DNA of 64,000 nt from Bacterioplanoides sp965200585 (GCF_965200585.1 NZ_OZ241361.1); one strand, 5' to 3'; shown: positions 23,609 through 33,391, counted from the first letter of the stretch. The notes: generated by a model from the letters alone, not told the origin. Made by a program: numbers and translations.

Positions 23609-25249
23609 ATGGCCAAGGGAGCCGGTTCTGACTCAGCCCGACGCTGGCGTGAAAAGTATCTGAACCTGATTGAAGACCACGAGAAACTGAAACGCTCCAG
23701 CGAAGAAGATCTGGATAACTACCGTCGTGGTCTGGTAATGGTTTCTCTGCTCGCTGAAGGTCAGTCGTCAACCGTCGACACTCCGCTCAAAGCATTGCGT
23801 GACGCCCTGAAGCCCGGCGCCACGGGCATGAACAAAACCATGGATGAGCTGGAGCGTGCCGTACAGCGGTTCGAATCACAAAATTCCGCTCAGGCCGAAG
23901 TGCTGCTGGGTCAACTGAATGATGTTGCCAGCAAGTTGTTGCTATGCCCCCTGCCTCGTCCTTTGTTAAAACGCATTAAACAGGTGCGCAAACAGGCCAG
24001 CTCTGAATTAGAAAGCTGGTCTGGCTATACCACCCAGCTGCAGAACTGGGTTCAGATTGTTGGCGAAGTCGCGACACTGGAAGGTTACAACGAACCCAAG
24101 TCCAAATGGTGGCAACGCTGGTTTAAACCCAACAATGAAGAGTTTGAGGAAGAAACCGAAGTCACCCTGCAGGATGAAAAGCAAGGTGATGAACAAGAAC
24201 CCGGCTTTTCTCATATTGCTCAGGAAGTGTCCGACACCCTGATCAATCTGTTATCTCAACTGGTGATTCCTGATCGTCTGACCGGTACCGCCACCAGCTT
24301 ACAAACTCGCTTAGGCAAAGGGCTGAACTGGTACGAATTAGTACCGCTGCTGGAAGATACCGCTGAATTTCTGATCGATTGCTTAGGCAGTGGCCAGCAG
24401 GAATTTGAGCGTTTCTTGCAGAATCTGGATCAACGCCTGCAGGCCATTCAGGTTCTGGTCACAGATGCTACCAGCGGTCAGGCAGAACGCGAAAAAGCCC
24501 GCCAGGATCTGGACGCTCTGGTACGCGACCAGATTGCCGATATCCGCTCTGTGGTCACTGGCTCAGAAGATCTGGGAGAACTGGGCTCCAGTGTTCGCGA
24601 GCATCTGACGCTGATTGTCCGCGCCATGGAAAAGTATCAGGAAGACGAAACCAAACGCGAGCAACGTCTGGCGGAAAAACTGGAAATGCTTCAGGCACGC
24701 CTGAGTGAAATGGAGCAGGAAGCCAGTCAGGCCCGGCAAATTATTGAAGAGCACAAACGTCGTGCGACTCACGATGGTTTAACCGGTTTACCCAACCGCG
24801 ATGCCTATCAGCAGAGGTTGGATGAAGAGCTGACCCGTAAAGCCCGTTATGGTGGATCGCTTACGCTGGTTGTTGCCGATGTAGACCATTTCAAGCGCAT
24901 CAATGATAACTATGGCCACCTCGCAGGCGATAAAGTTTTGCAATTATTAGCCAAAGCCATGCGCAAGTCTTTACGCGATGTTGATTTTATTGGTCGTTAT
25001 GGGGGCGAAGAGTTTGTCATCCTGATGCCGGAAACCAACGCCGAAGAAGCCTTGGCCGCGATGGAGAAACTGCGCACAAAAGTGGAAAACAGCCCATTTA
25101 ATTTCCGCAAAGAGCGGGTCCCAATCACCATGTCGTTTGGTGTTAGCGAATTCCACTCTCTGGAAGACGGCGAAACGGTATTTGAACGCGCCGATAAAGC
25201 GCTGTATCAGGCCAAAGCCGAAGGCCGTAACCGCTGTATCATTGGTTGA
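23609..25249 (+). CDS. DgcH-like diguanylate cyclase
   Basis: Makes the second messenger c-di-GMP. The protein of 546 residues has a soluble, mainly helical N-terminal region of about 360 residues, a coiled coil (KLEMLQARLSEMEQEASQAR) and a C-terminal GGDEF domain. The active site reads RYGGEEFVILMPE near residue 464, and an RDVD inhibitory site lies five residues before it, so product inhibition should operate. No membrane segment is predicted. The 3' UTR begins eight bases after the stop with an enlarged GGA-hairpin repeat. Confidence 0.92.
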   Translation: MAKGAGSDSARRWREKYLNLIEDHEKLKRSSEEDLDNYRRGLVMVSLLAEGQSSTVDTPLKALRDALKPGATGMNKTMDELERAVQRFESQNSAQAEVLLGQLNDVASKLLLCPLPRPLLKRIKQVRKQASSELESWSGYTTQLQNWVQIVGEVATLEGYNEPKSKWWQRWFKPNNEEFEEETEVTLQDEKQGDEQEPGFSHIAQEVSDTLINLLSQLVIPDRLTGTATSLQTRLGKGLNWYELVPLLEDTAEFLIDCLGSGQQEFERFLQNLDQRLQAIQVLVTDATSGQAEREKARQDLDALVRDQIADIRSVVTGSEDLGELGSSVREHLTLIVRAMEKYQEDETKREQRLAEKLEMLQARLSEMEQEASQARQIIEEHKRRATHDGLTGLPNRDAYQQRLDEELTRKARYGGSLTLVVADVDHFKRINDNYGHLAGDKVLQLLAKAMRKSLRDVDFIGRYGGEEFVILMPETNAEEALAAMEKLRTKVENSPFNFRKERVPITMSFGVSEFHSLEDGETVFERADKALYQAKAEGRNRCIIG

Positions 25250-25256
25250 TCTACCG

Positions 25257-25439
25257 AAAAGTATCGAGTCAGATTGTTTTTTGAGCAGCAACACTAAAGT
25301 TCAGGATAGAACTTTTGCACAGCAACGCTGCCCAGAGGGTGAAGCACAAGGATGTGCGAGTGAGCATGCTGCGGTAGCCCGGCAGGGCCAGGGATGGCCC
25401 TTCGGGGCGGCGGCAAAAACAATCTGGCTTGATGCTTTT
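25257..25439 (+). repeat. GGA-hairpin structured repeat, copy 3 (enlarged, 3' of dgcH)
   Basis: Outer arms 25257-25283 and 25414-25439 pair with one bulge; all three substitutions are G-U pairs on the plus strand. The core is longer than in the other copies and holds three GGA-loop hairpins: AAAGTTC/GAACTTT around AGGATA (25296-25315), GCAC/GTGC around AAGGAT (25344-25357), and GGGCC/GGCCC around AGGGAT (25385-25400). The ends GCAGCAAC and GCGGTAG match copy 4, so hairpin A there has been replaced by a larger insert. It starts eight bases after the dgcH stop. Confidence 0.82.
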
Positions 25440-25523
25440 TTATTTGCCTTCTTCTTTCGGTTTGTTAAAGTTTCGCCTACAAACTTACGAACCGAAACTT
25501 CTTTTTAAAATCCACCTTATCCC

Positions 25524-26309
25524 ATGCCCAAACGAAATACCGTTCAACGCCGCCAAAGCATTCTTCAACGTCTGTCCGAACAGGGCGAAGTTCAGGTTGA
25601 AGCATTGGCACGTGATTTTGAAACGTCTGAAGTTACGATTCGTAAGGATCTGGCAACACTGGAAAAAAGCGGCATGTTATTGCGCCGCTATGGTGGTGCC
25701 ATTCCACTGCCTCAGGAATTATTGCCCGAAGATCAGCCATCACAAAAACCAGAGCTATCGCAGCGTAAACAAGCCATCGCGGCCGCCGCTTCCGCCTGCA
25801 TTCGTGATCATAACCGCATCATTATTGATTTTGGTAGTACCACCGCAGCATTGATCCCGGAGCTGAATCGCAAGCAAGGGTTAGTCGTGATGACCAACTC
25901 GTTAATTGTCGCCAATGCCATTCGTGAGCTGGAAAACGAACCCACCTTACTGATGACAGGTGGTACCTGGGATGCTCACTCCGAATCCTTTCAGGGACAA
26001 ATCGCTGAACAAGTGCTGCAGTCTTACGATTTTGATCAGCTGTTTATTGGTTGTGATGGCATCGACCTTGAACGTGGCACCACCACCTTTAATGAATTAC
26101 TGGGCCTTAGCCGGGTGATGGCGTCCTCAGCCCGGGAAGTGATTGTGTTGGCCGAAGCGGACAAGGTAAATCGCCGTATCCCCAACCTTGAGCTGCCCTG
26201 GGATCAGGTGGAAAAACTGATTACTGATGAACGTTTATCCGACGAGTATCAACACCAACTAGAACAACAGGGCGTGCAGGTCATTCGTGTTACGCCAGAA
26301 CAGATTTAA
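25524..26309 (+). CDS. DeoR-family regulator, GlmR-like
   Basis: Transcription regulator of 261 residues. The N-terminal DeoR helix-turn-helix (VEALARDFETSEVTIRKDLA) is followed by a sugar-phosphate-sensing domain with IIIDFGSTTAALIPEL and LMTGGTWDAHSESFQG. Position 15 bp upstream of glmS matches GlmR of pseudomonads, which controls glmS. The ribosome site is weak. The reading frame is intact. Confidence 0.88.
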   Translation: MPKRNTVQRRQSILQRLSEQGEVQVEALARDFETSEVTIRKDLATLEKSGMLLRRYGGAIPLPQELLPEDQPSQKPELSQRKQAIAAAASACIRDHNRIIIDFGSTTAALIPELNRKQGLVVMTNSLIVANAIRELENEPTLLMTGGTWDAHSESFQGQIAEQVLQSYDFDQLFIGCDGIDLERGTTTFNELLGLSRVMASSAREVIVLAEADKVNRRIPNLELPWDQVEKLITDERLSDEYQHQLEQQGVQVIRVTPEQI

Positions 26310-26324
26310 ATAAGGAAGAAACCT

Positions 26325-28139
26325 ATGTGTGGCATTGTTGGCGCAGTTGCGCAAAGGGACGTGGTACAGATTTTATTAGAAGGCCTGAAACGTCTGGAAT
26401 ATCGCGGTTACGACTCCGCCGGTGTGGCAGTTATTAATAGCGATCAACAACTGGGCCGTTTACGTCGCTTGGGCAAAGTACAGGCGCTGGCGGATGCGGT
26501 AGCAGAACAACCTCTGCCCGGCGGTACCGGTATTGCGCATACACGTTGGGCCACCCACGGTGAGCCGTCCGAAGCCAATGCCCACCCACATGTATCCGGT
26601 GATATTGCCGTGGTGCACAACGGCATTATCGAAAACCACGAAACCCTGCGTGATGAGCTCAAAGCTCAGGGCTATGTGTTTACCTCACAAACCGATACCG
26701 AAGTGATCGCCCATCTGGTTGAACGCGAATTAAAAACCGCCAACTCCCTGCGCGATGCGGTGATGACGACCCGCACATTGCTCGAAGGTGCTTACGGCAT
26801 GGTGGTGGTGAATCGCCAGGACCCGAATCGTATGGTCGTCGCTCGCTCTGGCTCACCCTTGGTGGTTGGTTTTGGTATTGGCGAACATTTTGTTGCTTCC
26901 GACCAACTGGCACTGCTGCCTGTAACCCGTAAGTTTGCCTTCTTAGAAGAAGGTGACGTAGCAGAGATCACCCGTGAAACTGTTGATGTTTACGACCTCA
27001 ACAACCAGCCGGTAGAACGCGAAGCCAAAGAAAGCACCGTTGAGCACGACGCTGGCGATAAAGGTGAATTTCGTCATTACATGATGAAGGAAATTTACGA
27101 ACAGCCGCAGGCCATTGCCAATACACTCGAAGGTCGCTTAGTGGGCGACCAGTTAAATCTGGATGCACTCGGCGATCTGAGCGATATCGAGCAGGTACAG
27201 ATTATCGCGTGTGGCACCTCTTACCATGCGGGTATGACTGCCCGTTACTGGATCGAAGAACTGGCCGGTGTGGCCTGTAATATCGAAATTGCCTCCGAGT
27301 TCCGCTACCGCAAATCCGTGGTACGGCCGAATTCACTGTTAGTCACCATCTCTCAGAGTGGTGAAACCGCCGATACCTTAGCCGCTTTACGCTTAGCCAA
27401 AGAGCTGGGCTTCGCTAAGTCCCTGACCATCTGTAACGTGCCGGGATCATCACTGGTGCGTGAATCAGATATGGCACTGATGACCCGCGCAGGTGCGGAA
27501 ATTGGCGTGGCCTCCACCAAAGCGTTCACCACCCAGCTGGTTGGCTTATTACTGTTAACCGTTGCGCTTGGCCGAGGTCGAGGATTGGATGCCGCCGGTG
27601 AAAAACGCATTGCCGATGCTTTAACTCACCTGCCGGGCCTGATTGATAAATCGCTGCAAATGAACAGCGACATTGAAAAGCTGGCCGAGCAATTTGCTGA
27701 GAAGCATCATGCCTTGTTCTTGGGCCGTGGCGATCAATACCCAATTGCCATGGAAGGGGCGCTGAAGCTAAAAGAAATCTCCTACATCCATGCAGAAGCC
27801 TACGCCGCAGGTGAACTGAAGCACGGCCCACTGGCACTGATCGATGCAGAAATGCCAATCGTCGTAGTCGCACCTCACAACGACCTAGTGGAAAAACTTA
27901 AGTCGAATATCGAAGAAGTGCGCGCTCGTGGTGGTGAGCTATATGTATTTGCCGATGAAGCCGCCGACATTCGCCCGGAAAGCAATATGCAGGTGATGGC
28001 CGTGCCGCATTGCGACGACATCATTGCGCCGATTCTCTACACCCTGCCACTGCAATTGCTGAGCTACCATGTGGCCGTGATCAAAGGTACCGACGTTGAT
28101 CAGCCACGCAACCTAGCGAAGAGTGTGACGGTGGAGTAA
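26325..28139 (+). CDS. glmS: glutamine-fructose-6-phosphate aminotransferase (isomerizing)
   Basis: Makes glucosamine-6-phosphate for peptidoglycan and LPS. The protein has 604 residues including Met. The N-terminal glutaminase uses Cys2 (MCGIVGAVAQRD) as nucleophile; RWATHGEPSEANAHPH and VHNGIIENH are also conserved. Two SIS domains follow (SQSGETADTLAALR) and the C-terminus ends LAKSVTVE. It is co-directional with the DeoR-type gene and has an AGGAAG ribosome site. The 15-bp gap is too short for a glmS ribozyme. Confidence 0.97.
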   Translation: MCGIVGAVAQRDVVQILLEGLKRLEYRGYDSAGVAVINSDQQLGRLRRLGKVQALADAVAEQPLPGGTGIAHTRWATHGEPSEANAHPHVSGDIAVVHNGIIENHETLRDELKAQGYVFTSQTDTEVIAHLVERELKTANSLRDAVMTTRTLLEGAYGMVVVNRQDPNRMVVARSGSPLVVGFGIGEHFVASDQLALLPVTRKFAFLEEGDVAEITRETVDVYDLNNQPVEREAKESTVEHDAGDKGEFRHYMMKEIYEQPQAIANTLEGRLVGDQLNLDALGDLSDIEQVQIIACGTSYHAGMTARYWIEELAGVACNIEIASEFRYRKSVVRPNSLLVTISQSGETADTLAALRLAKELGFAKSLTICNVPGSSLVRESDMALMTRAGAEIGVASTKAFTTQLVGLLLLTVALGRGRGLDAAGEKRIADALTHLPGLIDKSLQMNSDIEKLAEQFAEKHHALFLGRGDQYPIAMEGALKLKEISYIHAEAYAAGELKHGPLALIDAEMPIVVVAPHNDLVEKLKSNIEEVRARGGELYVFADEAADIRPESNMQVMAVPHCDDIIAPILYTLPLQLLSYHVAVIKGTDVDQPRNLAKSVTVE

Positions 28140-28161
28140 ATACCACGACCCACATCATTTC

Positions 28162-28186
28162 TGATACCGGCCCAGCGCTGGTATCA
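28162..28186. promoter_or_regulatory. inverted repeat between glmS and hemC
   Basis: TGATACC (28162-28168) pairs with GGTATCA (28180-28186) around a GC-rich centre. A short T-run begins ten bases later. It could be a weak terminator of glmS or an operator for hemC, which starts 32 bp further on. Confidence 0.45.
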
Positions 28187-28218
28187 TGCGGGTAATTTTT
28201 TATCAGCGAAGAAAGTGT

Positions 28219-29175
28219 ATGTCTGCCTCTACCACCTCAACCATTAAAACGCTGCGCATTGCTACCCGTAAAAGCCCTCTGGCTATGTGGCAGGCGGAAC
28301 ATATCAAGGCCCGTCTGGAAGCCCTGCACCACGGCTTAATCATTGAGCTGGTGACCTTCACCACCAAGGGTGACAAAATTCTTGATACTCCACTGGCGAA
28401 AATTGGTGGTAAAGGCTTGTTTGTAAAAGAGCTGGAAACCGCCATGCTCAACGGCGATGCCGATATCGCCGTGCACTCGATGAAAGACGTGCCCATGGAA
28501 TTCCCGGAAGGCCTGGAGCTGGGTGTGATTTGTGAGCGTGAAAACCCGCTGGATGCGTTTGTTTCTAACACCTACAAGTCGATTGATGAACTACCACAAG
28601 GTGCGGTTGTTGGTACTTCAAGCCTGCGTCGTCAGTGTCAGATTCAACAGCAGCGCCCGGATCTGCAAATCAAAAGCCTGCGCGGCAACGTACAAACACG
28701 CTTAAGCAAGCTGGATGACGGTGAATTCGATGCCATTATTCTTGCTGCAGCGGGCCTGCTGCGTATGGAAATGGACGATCGTATTGCCAGTTTTATTCCA
28801 TCAGAACAATCACTGCCAGCCGGTGGTCAGGGTGCTTTGGGTATTGAATGGCGCAGCGGTGATGAAGCGGTTCACGAACTGATTAAACCCCTGGCTCACG
28901 CGCCAACCGCCGCTTGTGTACTGGCCGAGCGAGCCCTGAATCGTCGCCTGCAGGGCGGCTGTCAGGTACCGATTGCGGCCTATGCCGAACTGGATGGCGA
29001 GCAACTGGCGTTGCGTGGCCTGGTGGGCAGCGTTGATGGTGCTCAAATGCTGCGCACCGGGCAAAATGGCCTGGCCGCTGATGCCGAAGCCATTGGTATT
29101 GCCGCCGCCGAGCACCTGCTGCAACAAGGTGCCGGGAAAATTCTGCAGCAAGTGTACGGCCACGAGGTGAAATAA
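28219..29175 (+). CDS. hemC: porphobilinogen deaminase (hydroxymethylbilane synthase)
   Basis: Joins four porphobilinogens into hydroxymethylbilane for heme synthesis. The protein has 318 residues. Family segments are RIATRKSPLAMWQAEH, VKELETAMLNGDADIAVHSM, GTSSLRRQCQ and LRGNVQTRLSKLD. The dipyrromethane-binding Cys lies in LQGGCQVPIA. The start at 28219 (MSASTTS) is chosen; the upstream frame from 28186 lacks a ribosome site. First gene of a hemCDXY operon. Confidence 0.96.
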   Translation: MSASTTSTIKTLRIATRKSPLAMWQAEHIKARLEALHHGLIIELVTFTTKGDKILDTPLAKIGGKGLFVKELETAMLNGDADIAVHSMKDVPMEFPEGLELGVICERENPLDAFVSNTYKSIDELPQGAVVGTSSLRRQCQIQQQRPDLQIKSLRGNVQTRLSKLDDGEFDAIILAAAGLLRMEMDDRIASFIPSEQSLPAGGQGALGIEWRSGDEAVHELIKPLAHAPTAACVLAERALNRRLQGGCQVPIAAYAELDGEQLALRGLVGSVDGAQMLRTGQNGLAADAEAIGIAAAEHLLQQGAGKILQQVYGHEVK

Positions 29176-29178
29176 GCC

Positions 29179-29961
29179 TTGGCAGACTCCCCCAAGCCAG
29201 ATGCGTTACGCATTATTGTGACCCGCCCGGAAGGCCAGCAGCAGGCGCTTATGGCTGCTATTGCGGCTGACTTTCCCCAGTTTGAGCTTGTGCATCAGCC
29301 TCTGATTGAGATTGTGCCGATTGCGGATGACAAACAGGCCAGCCTGCTGCGCCAGCGGATGCTTAATATTGATCATTACCAGGCCGTTATTGCCATCAGC
29401 AAAAATGCCGCGCAAAGCGGGCTGCAATGGCTGGACACCTACTGGCCACAACCACCGGAAGCTATTCGCTGGTATGCTGTTGGCCCCACCACCGCCGATG
29501 AATTAAAAACCGAGTTACATCCGGTGCAGATGCCCGAACAACACTATGACAGCGAAGGGCTGCTGCAACTGGCATCGCTGCAACAGGTACAGGATGAAAA
29601 AATCCTGATCTGGCGCGGTTTAGGTGGGCGCGAAACTCTGGCCAACGTGCTGCGCCAACGCGGGGCTCAGGTCGACTACGCCGAATTGTACGAACGTCGT
29701 CAGATCCCTTACTCCAGCCAACAGTGGCAGACCTTGCTGCAACAACCGGCGTTATTGCTACTAAGTAGTGGTCAGGGGCTGGATATTATCGAGCAGCAGG
29801 TAGACAATCTTGCTGCTCAGGTAACGGCCATTCTGGTACCCAGTGAGCGGGTTGCCGAAAAAGCCAGAGCCAAAGGTTATCCACAGGTATTGGTTGCTAC
29901 CAGTGCCCGTGATCAGGATGTACTGGCCCAGCTGCGAGACTGGGTTAGCCGGCAACAATAA
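29179..29961 (+). CDS. hemD: uroporphyrinogen-III synthase
   Basis: Cyclises hydroxymethylbilane to uroporphyrinogen III. The protein has 260 residues with weak overall conservation, as usual for HemD. RIIVTRPEGQQQAL at the N-terminus and AVIAISKNAAQSGL, WYAVGPTTADEL and LIWRGLGGRETLANVLRQRG are recognisable. A TTG start at 29179 is used, three bases after the hemC stop, with GAGGTG inside the hemC end as ribosome site. No nearby ATG would keep the first strand. Confidence 0.92.
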   Translation: MADSPKPDALRIIVTRPEGQQQALMAAIAADFPQFELVHQPLIEIVPIADDKQASLLRQRMLNIDHYQAVIAISKNAAQSGLQWLDTYWPQPPEAIRWYAVGPTTADELKTELHPVQMPEQHYDSEGLLQLASLQQVQDEKILIWRGLGGRETLANVLRQRGAQVDYAELYERRQIPYSSQQWQTLLQQPALLLLSSGQGLDIIEQQVDNLAAQVTAILVPSERVAEKARAKGYPQVLVATSARDQDVLAQLRDWVSRQQ

Positions 29962-30002
29962 AAACGTTAACTTCACTCGCAAAGTGATGAAAGGAACCCA
30001 GT

Positions 30003-31151
30003 GTGAGCAACGATACGCCTGCCGATAACAACGATATCGAGAAAACCAGTGCCAACGAGACCACGAAGACCACAAGTGCCGAGGCTCCGTCAACAACGAC
30101 GCTGACCCCTGCCGAACAGCCTCAGCGCAGCGGCCCACACCCTCTTTCCTGGATTAACCTGGTGCTGATGCTGGGCCTGTTTGCACTGGCGGCCTATGCC
30201 GGTTATCTCGGCTGGACCCAGCAACAAACCACTCAGGCTGATATTGCCGTGTTACGCGACCGCTTAGCTCAGGCCCAGGCTAAAGCCGATGAACTGGCCC
30301 AGCGGGAGCAACAAATGGTTGCTCAGGCACAGGCGCTCACTGAGTCAGCTAACAGCCTGCAACAACAAGTAGCACACAACACCGATCGTCTGGGTAAATT
30401 ACCTGGCGCCGAGCGTCAGGACTGGCTGTTAGCCGAGGCCGAATACCTGCTGCGTCTGGCCAATCAGCGCTTACAGCTGGAGCGCGACTGGAGTGGTGCT
30501 GTCAGCATGTTAACCGCAGCGGATAATGTATTACTGGAAACCCGTAACCCACGTATGAACAGCGTTCGTGCAGAGATTGCCCGTGAGCTGCTGGCACTAC
30601 GCGCCGTTCCGGCGATTGATAATGTTGGTGCCATTACTCGCCTGCAGGCATTACAACAACAAGTGACCAGCCTACCGTGGATGCCGGAGAAACTGATTCA
30701 GGAGCCGGCCAGCCAACAACCGGTTGAAGTGCTGGAGCAACAGGTGTGGTACTGGCAGTTATGGCATCACATCAGCAGCAGTATTTCTGACATGGTGCGC
30801 ATTCGCACCCGCAATGAACCCATTGCTGCGCCACTGACTCCCGACCAGCAATATTATCTGCAACAAAACATGCATCTGATGCTGGAGCAGGCTCAGGTGG
30901 CGTTGTTACGCGAACAAACCGACCTGTATCAGCACAGCCTGAAACGTATCAGTGAGTGGCTGGATGAATACCTGATGATTGATGACGAGCGCACCCGTGC
31001 CGCCCGTGCGTCATTAACCGAATTGCAGGGCTGGGATGTGAATCCGCAGGTGCCGGATATCAGCAGCTCCTTGCTGACTCTGCAAAAGCTGGTTGAACAA
31101 CAACGTCGTGGCAGCGTGGCTTCTGATGCAGCACAGGAGCCCGGCGCATGA
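30003..31151 (+). CDS. hemX: HemX-like membrane protein
   Basis: Protein of 382 residues annotated in many genomes as a uroporphyrinogen methyltransferase, though it has no SAM-binding motif. A low-complexity Thr/Glu-rich cytoplasmic N-terminus (about 1-45) is followed by one membrane helix (WINLVLMLGLFALAAYAGYL), a coiled coil (QAQAKADELAQREQQMVAQA) and a periplasmic HemX domain. It begins with GTG at 30003 after AAGGAA. It overlaps hemY by four bases (ATGA). Confidence 0.9.
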   Translation: MSNDTPADNNDIEKTSANETTKTTSAEAPSTTTLTPAEQPQRSGPHPLSWINLVLMLGLFALAAYAGYLGWTQQQTTQADIAVLRDRLAQAQAKADELAQREQQMVAQAQALTESANSLQQQVAHNTDRLGKLPGAERQDWLLAEAEYLLRLANQRLQLERDWSGAVSMLTAADNVLLETRNPRMNSVRAEIARELLALRAVPAIDNVGAITRLQALQQQVTSLPWMPEKLIQEPASQQPVEVLEQQVWYWQLWHHISSSISDMVRIRTRNEPIAAPLTPDQQYYLQQNMHLMLEQAQVALLREQTDLYQHSLKRISEWLDEYLMIDDERTRAARASLTELQGWDVNPQVPDISSSLLTLQKLVEQQRRGSVASDAAQEPGA

Positions 31152-32329
31152 AAATACTGGTGTTATGTTTCATCTTCACCTTACTGGCCGGCCTGTTTTT
31201 CGGCACGCTGGTCAGCATAGACTCAGGCTACGTGCTGTTAAGCTGGGATGTTTATACGCTGGAAACCAGCTTATGGTTTTTCCTGCTGATTCTTACAGTC
31301 ACCACCGTGGTGATGTACATCGTGATCCGTGCCAGCCTGCTGTTACTGGGCAGCGACTGGCGCTTTAACGAATGGCGTAAAGAACGTGGACGTGCCCGTG
31401 CACGCCGCCTGACTACTCGTGGTTTTCTGGCACTGGCTCAGGGTCAGTGGCGACGTGCAGAGCGCCAGTTGCGCTCATCCGCTGAAAACTCAGACACGCC
31501 GCTGATTAACTATCTGGCCGCCGCCCGCGCTGCTTATGAACAGGGCGATACCGATTCCACCGACGAATTGCTGAAAGCCGCCAGCCAAAGCACCAAGGGC
31601 TCCGAACTGGCCGTTGGCATTACTCAGGTGCAGTTATTACAGTCGCGTAAGCAGTTTGAACAAGCACTGGCGGTGCTGTTACGTTTGCGTAGCAAACACC
31701 CCAGACACGCCTATGTGCTGAAGTTGCTTGTCAAAACCTATCAGGAACTGGAAGACTGGGTGTCACTCAACGAGCTGTTACCCACGCTGAAAAAACTGGC
31801 GCGGATTCCTGCCGAAGAACTCAGCAAGTTAGAACAAAATGTGCAATTGCAGCTACTGGAACGCGCAGCACACAGTTATGGTGGCACTCAGGTGCAATCG
31901 CTGAAAGATATTTATCAGCAGATGCCCCGCGCGATGCGCATCTCTCAGCCAATCGTAAAACGCTACACCGAACTATTGCTGGAGCAAGGGGCGGAAAAGC
32001 TGGCGGAACAGGAGCTGCGCAACGCCCTCAGCAGTGTCTGGCATGACGATCTGATTTGTCTGTATGGTCGCTTAAATGGAGATACCAGCCAGCAACTGTT
32101 GTTTGCCGAACAGCAACTGACCGAGCGCCCGAATGACCCGATATTGCTGTTGATTCTGGGCCGTCTGGCGTTGCGTCAGGATGATCTGGATAAAGCCCGG
32201 GAGTTCTTACAAACCGGCTTAAAAATCAAAGGCATGCCCGAGCTGCACGCGGAGATGGGTAAGCTGTTGATGGCCGAAGGTAACGAAACCTCAGCCTGCC
32301 AGCATTTTCAGCTGGCCTTAGGGCAGTAA
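31148..32329 (+). CDS. hemY: HemY-like membrane protein with TPR repeats
   Basis: Protein of 393 residues with two N-terminal membrane helices (about 2-22 and 41-65). A basic segment (WRKERGRARARRLTTRGFLA) precedes tetratricopeptide-type helices. It matches proteobacterial HemY, which is not the Bacillus protoporphyrinogen oxidase of the same name. The exact role in heme metabolism is unsettled. The last gene of hemCDXY; it converges on the reductase gene at 32348. Confidence 0.92.
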   Translation: MKILVLCFIFTLLAGLFFGTLVSIDSGYVLLSWDVYTLETSLWFFLLILTVTTVVMYIVIRASLLLLGSDWRFNEWRKERGRARARRLTTRGFLALAQGQWRRAERQLRSSAENSDTPLINYLAAARAAYEQGDTDSTDELLKAASQSTKGSELAVGITQVQLLQSRKQFEQALAVLLRLRSKHPRHAYVLKLLVKTYQELEDWVSLNELLPTLKKLARIPAEELSKLEQNVQLQLLERAAHSYGGTQVQSLKDIYQQMPRAMRISQPIVKRYTELLLEQGAEKLAEQELRNALSSVWHDDLICLYGRLNGDTSQQLLFAEQQLTERPNDPILLLILGRLALRQDDLDKAREFLQTGLKIKGMPELHAEMGKLLMAEGNETSACQHFQLALGQ

Positions 32330-32347
32330 GGTTTACCCCCTCGTTGC

Positions 32348-33391
32348 TTAAGCAGGACGGGGGGCGTAAGCAAACACGTCCGAATGCATATTCTCCTGGG
32401 TCAGGCCCAGTTTTTCTAACTGATCCAGCGTGCCATACACCATATTCGGTGAACCACAGGCAAACATCTGTACCTGACTTAAATCATCAAAATCTTCGTG
32501 AATCACCTGATAAATCCAACCGGCGCGGCCATTCCAGTCGTCGGTGTGTTGTTCAATAATCGGGTGATAATGGAAGTTAGGGTAATCATAGGCCCACTGT
32601 TGTGGCAGGTCACTCAGATAAAAACCAATGGCCGCGCGGTTTGACCAGTACAGGTGAATTTCCTGCTCTGGATTCAGCGTTAACGCCCCTTCGATTAACG
32701 CCTTCATCTGCGAGAAACCACTGCCCGCTGCCACCATTAATAACGGTTGCTGTTTATAGCTGTGGATAAAATCCGGGGTTAATAAACAATCACCACCCGG
32801 TAAAGTCGCACGTACTACGACGGCATTTTGCAGAAACTTCACCACCGCTTCGGCCGTTGGGCTGTTCGCGGCGATATGTAATTCCAGACGACGGCGGTCG
32901 CCACCGGTCATATCACCGGGCGCTGAGGCAATCGAATACGGGAATTGTTTGGCTTCGCCGTTTTCATCTTCCACATCCAGCATCAGATACTGACCCGGCC
33001 AGTAGTCGAATGATTTTCCCGCTGGAGCCAGCAGTTCAACCCGATACATATTATCCGCCATCAAGCTGACCGAGGGGATCTGGCAAGCCAGCGCCACTTC
33101 CGGTTTATGGTTGGGCGCATACACATCATTCATAACAATCTCAATATCGGTCTTGGGTTGGGCGACGCAGCATAATACCTGATTATCGTTATCAAGTATG
33201 GACTCTCCGAGCGAGTTGCGAAAATTTAGCTCACCGCTGATCCGATCTCCCTGGCAAATCTGGCAGATTCCGTTTTCACAACTAACGGGCACAATCACGC
33301 CCTGACGCAACGCCGCATCGGCGATGGCTTCGTCTTCTCGGCAGAGAATGGTCACGCCGTTAGGCTGAAAGGTTATTTTGTGGGTTTTCAT
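32348..33391 (-). CDS. 2Fe-2S ferredoxin / NAD(P)H-flavin reductase fusion
   Basis: Electron-transfer protein of 347 residues. The N-terminal plant-type ferredoxin domain binds 2Fe-2S through CENGICQIC (residues 39-47) and a later VLCC. The reductase domain has the FAD-binding FPYSIAS motif and an NAD-binding LLMVAAGSGFSQMKAL segment, ending MFACGSPNMVYGTLDQL. It resembles CDP-6-deoxy-glucoseen reductase-like proteins located beside ubiD in pseudomonads. Its physiological acceptor is not known. It lies 155 bp downstream of ubiD, with a structured repeat between. Confidence 0.88.
   Translation of the reverse strand: MKTHKITFQPNGVTILCREDEAIADAALRQGVIVPVSCENGICQICQGDRISGELNFRNSLGESILDNDNQVLCCVAQPKTDIEIVMNDVYAPNHKPEVALACQIPSVSLMADNMYRVELLAPAGKSFDYWPGQYLMLDVEDENGEAKQFPYSIASAPGDMTGGDRRRLELHIAANSPTAEAVVKFLQNAVVVRATLPGGDCLLTPDFIHSYKQQPLLMVAAGSGFSQMKALIEGALTLNPEQEIHLYWSNRAAIGFYLSDLPQQWAYDYPNFHYHPIIEQHTDDWNGRAGWIYQVIHEDFDDLSQVQMFACGSPNMVYGTLDQLEKLGLTQENMHSDVFAYAPRPA

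Noticed and set aside
23864..23890. T-loop-like GGTTCGAATC suggesting a tRNA
   Set aside because: It lies inside the diguanylate cyclase coding frame and has no acceptor, D or anticodon stem around it.
26310..26324. glmS ribozyme
   Set aside because: Only 15 bp separate the DeoR-type gene and glmS, too short for the ribozyme.
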